From Bacteroidales bacterium (lineage in GTDB: Bacteria > Bacteroidota > Bacteroidia > Bacteroidales > WCHB1-69): a DNA stretch of 7,169 nt. A program made the translations under genes and the position numbers. Below the pieces are notes generated by a model. It was not told the origin of the DNA and did no database searches. It saw only the letters and a program-made list of their open reading frames with translations. Location of the stretch: NCBI GenBank assembly GCA_028683685.1, contig JAQUHH010000119.1, positions 1 to 7,169 of the forward strand, written 5' to 3'. Shown here piece after piece: positions 6,288 to 7,169 of this stretch. Within the stretch, counting starts at the first letter, position 1. Every line of letters starts with the position of its first letter.

Positions 6288-6866
6288 TTATATTGGAAGT
6301 AAATATTTTTGGCTAAAATAATCATTTTCAATTCTTAAAAAAAGCTCAGTAGGCTTCATTATTCTCCAATCTATGGCGTATTCTTCGTCTTCAAACTGAA
6401 TATAATGTTGAATTCCCGCATTTTTAAATTCATGGATGAGATGTTGTCTAAACCCCAAAGCCACAATCCAGCCATTTTCAGCTTCTTCAAACCACTCTTG
6501 GTAATAGGAATCATCGGAATAATGAAAGTTTAAAACATTTTCTCCGATCAAAATAAACTTATTGATATTTTCGGCAAGCAGAACTTCAATAATGTTTCTT
6601 TTTAAGAATTTTATGTCATTATAGAGACAATCATTCCATTCTCCTATTAGCTCAATAATGCAAAATCCTAAATTGTAATCCGCATATAAGATTTTTAAAT
6701 ACAATGTATTGGAGTCAAAATTGTCCCATTGTGGATGAATGAAATAATTATAAATAGCGTTTGAAAAATATATTTCGCTATAATTTTGTTTATAAAAGGG
6801 AGATTTTTTATCAGTTTCGGTAGTATAATAGTCTCGCCAAAGCCAGAATGGTTCTAAATCGTGCAT
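6288..6866 (-). CDS. Conserved hypothetical protein of Bacteroidota (192 aa)
   Basis: I recognise this as resembling conserved but unnamed proteins seen in Flavobacteriia and relatives; no function can be assigned. It is acidic and rich in aromatics (many Tyr, Trp, Phe). Conspicuous segments are HPQWDNF (44-50), the IIELIGEWND stretch (70-79), FILIGENVLNFHYSDDSYYQEW (104-125) and WIVALGFR (133-140). Alternating hydrophobic stretches such as LYLKIL, FCIIELIG and FILIGENVL suggest an alpha/beta fold. There is no signal peptide, membrane helix or metal motif, so it is probably cytoplasmic. Its ATG overlaps the stop of the preceding partial gene as TAATG, implying translational coupling and one operon. 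The ClC gene follows after 37 nt that contain a separate promoter. The start is well supported by this overlap. Confidence 0.8.
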   Translation of the reverse strand: MHDLEPFWLWRDYYTTETDKKSPFYKQNYSEIYFSNAIYNYFIHPQWDNFDSNTLYLKILYADYNLGFCIIELIGEWNDCLYNDIKFLKRNIIEVLLAENINKFILIGENVLNFHYSDDSYYQEWFEEAENGWIVALGFRQHLIHEFKNAGIQHYIQFEDEEYAIDWRIMKPTELFLRIENDYFSQKYLLPI

Positions 6867-7169
6867 TAATAGTCAATATTAAAAGCAGTAGTATCAAATG
6901 CCGAACAAAAAATATTTTCGGAGTACGTTTTTATTTCGCCGTGTTTTTGCACGGTCCATGAAATTTTTGCATTTTTATTGCCGTATAATTTGCATTTTGA
7001 GGTGTTTGAGTATATCATACCGTACCCCAAGGTGGGAGTGTCGTTGCAACAATCTGAGCAAACTGGCGTGTCTTCCGAATCGTATTTAAAAGAAATTCGG
7101 TCGCTATTATCGTAAGGATCGGTGTTGTTTACTATAATTTTTATCCATGCTATGGGATGAATGTTTAAG
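6866..7169 (-). CDS. Partial Cys-rich protein, C-terminal 100 residues only
   Basis: Reading right to left from the window edge, an open frame of 100 codons ends with TAA at 6868-6866. No start codon precedes it inside the window, so the gene begins beyond position 7169. The visible part starts LNIHPIAWIKIIV and ends AFNIDY. It carries clustered cysteines in PVCSDCCNDT, then further single Cys in SKCKLYG and FCSAFD, plus many Asn, Thr, Ser and Tyr. Such composition is common in secreted or periplasmic proteins, where the cysteines may form disulfides or bind metal; that is inference, since the N-terminus is not visible. The stop shares one base with the start of the 192-aa gene. I do not recognise the family. 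Confidence 0.75.
   Translation of the reverse strand, partial: LNIHPIAWIKIIVNNTDPYDNSDRISFKYDSEDTPVCSDCCNDTPTLGYGMIYSNTSKCKLYGNKNAKISWTVQKHGEIKTYSENIFCSAFDTTAFNIDY

Noticed and set aside
6867..6910. A promoter for the 192-aa gene (TAATATTG on the minus strand)
   Set aside because: The -7 box has one mismatch, and the possible TTTG boxes are 13 or 24 nt away. The start overlaps the upstream gene, so co-transcription is simpler.
6898..7089. 63-residue plus-strand reading frame near the right edge
   Set aside because: It is antisense to the coupled minus-strand frame at 6866-7169, whose TAATG overlap with the next gene makes that strand the better choice.

Overview
The window reads as chromosome of a Bacteroidota member, most likely a Flavobacteriia. 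The DNA is AT-rich. Gene starts lack strong Shine-Dalgarno sequences. Several upstream regions carry the Bacteroidota promoter form TTTG-N(17-23)-TAnnTTTG. The protein set (DUF1015, a small-lipoprotein MltF, an NdpA-like nucleoid protein, a CBS-tailed ClC and a 192-residue acidic conserved hypothetical) is also typical of that phylum. No mobile element, CRISPR array, rRNA or tRNA was recognised.

Left part, plus strand. Bases 1-238 hold a long imperfect hairpin (32-74), an operator-like 17-bp dyad flanked by an 11-nt direct repeat (80-117), and a -7 promoter element (192-199). These precede a DUF1015 gene (239-1489), whose DGHHR motif hints at the ParB-like serine kinase fold. A 445-bp gene-free stretch follows. 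It holds a 79-nt element closed by perfect 12-bp inverted repeats that folds on paper as a three-way junction, a strong intrinsic terminator, two similar promoter blocks and a leader of about 170 nt. Then comes a lipoprotein lytic transglycosylase of the MltF type (1935-3320).

Right part, minus strand. The genes run right to left. A partial Cys-rich protein enters from the right edge (6866-7169) and has no start codon in the window. Its stop overlaps the start of a 192-aa conserved hypothetical (6288-6866). A ClC anion transporter with two CBS domains (4460-6250) and an NdpA/YejK-family nucleoid-associated protein (3402-4448) follow. The first pair is coupled by TAATG and the last pair is 11 nt apart. 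A well-formed promoter sits directly before the ClC start, so ClC plus NdpA is probably a sub-operon. The transglycosylase and NdpA genes converge across about 80 bp with only a weak dyad.

Most of the window is housekeeping: cell-wall turnover, ion transport, nucleoid, and possibly serine metabolism. The points most worth a second look are the structured element at 1511-1589, the altered selectivity and proton residues in the ClC protein with its near-leaderless promoter, and the unrecognised Cys-rich gene at the right edge.
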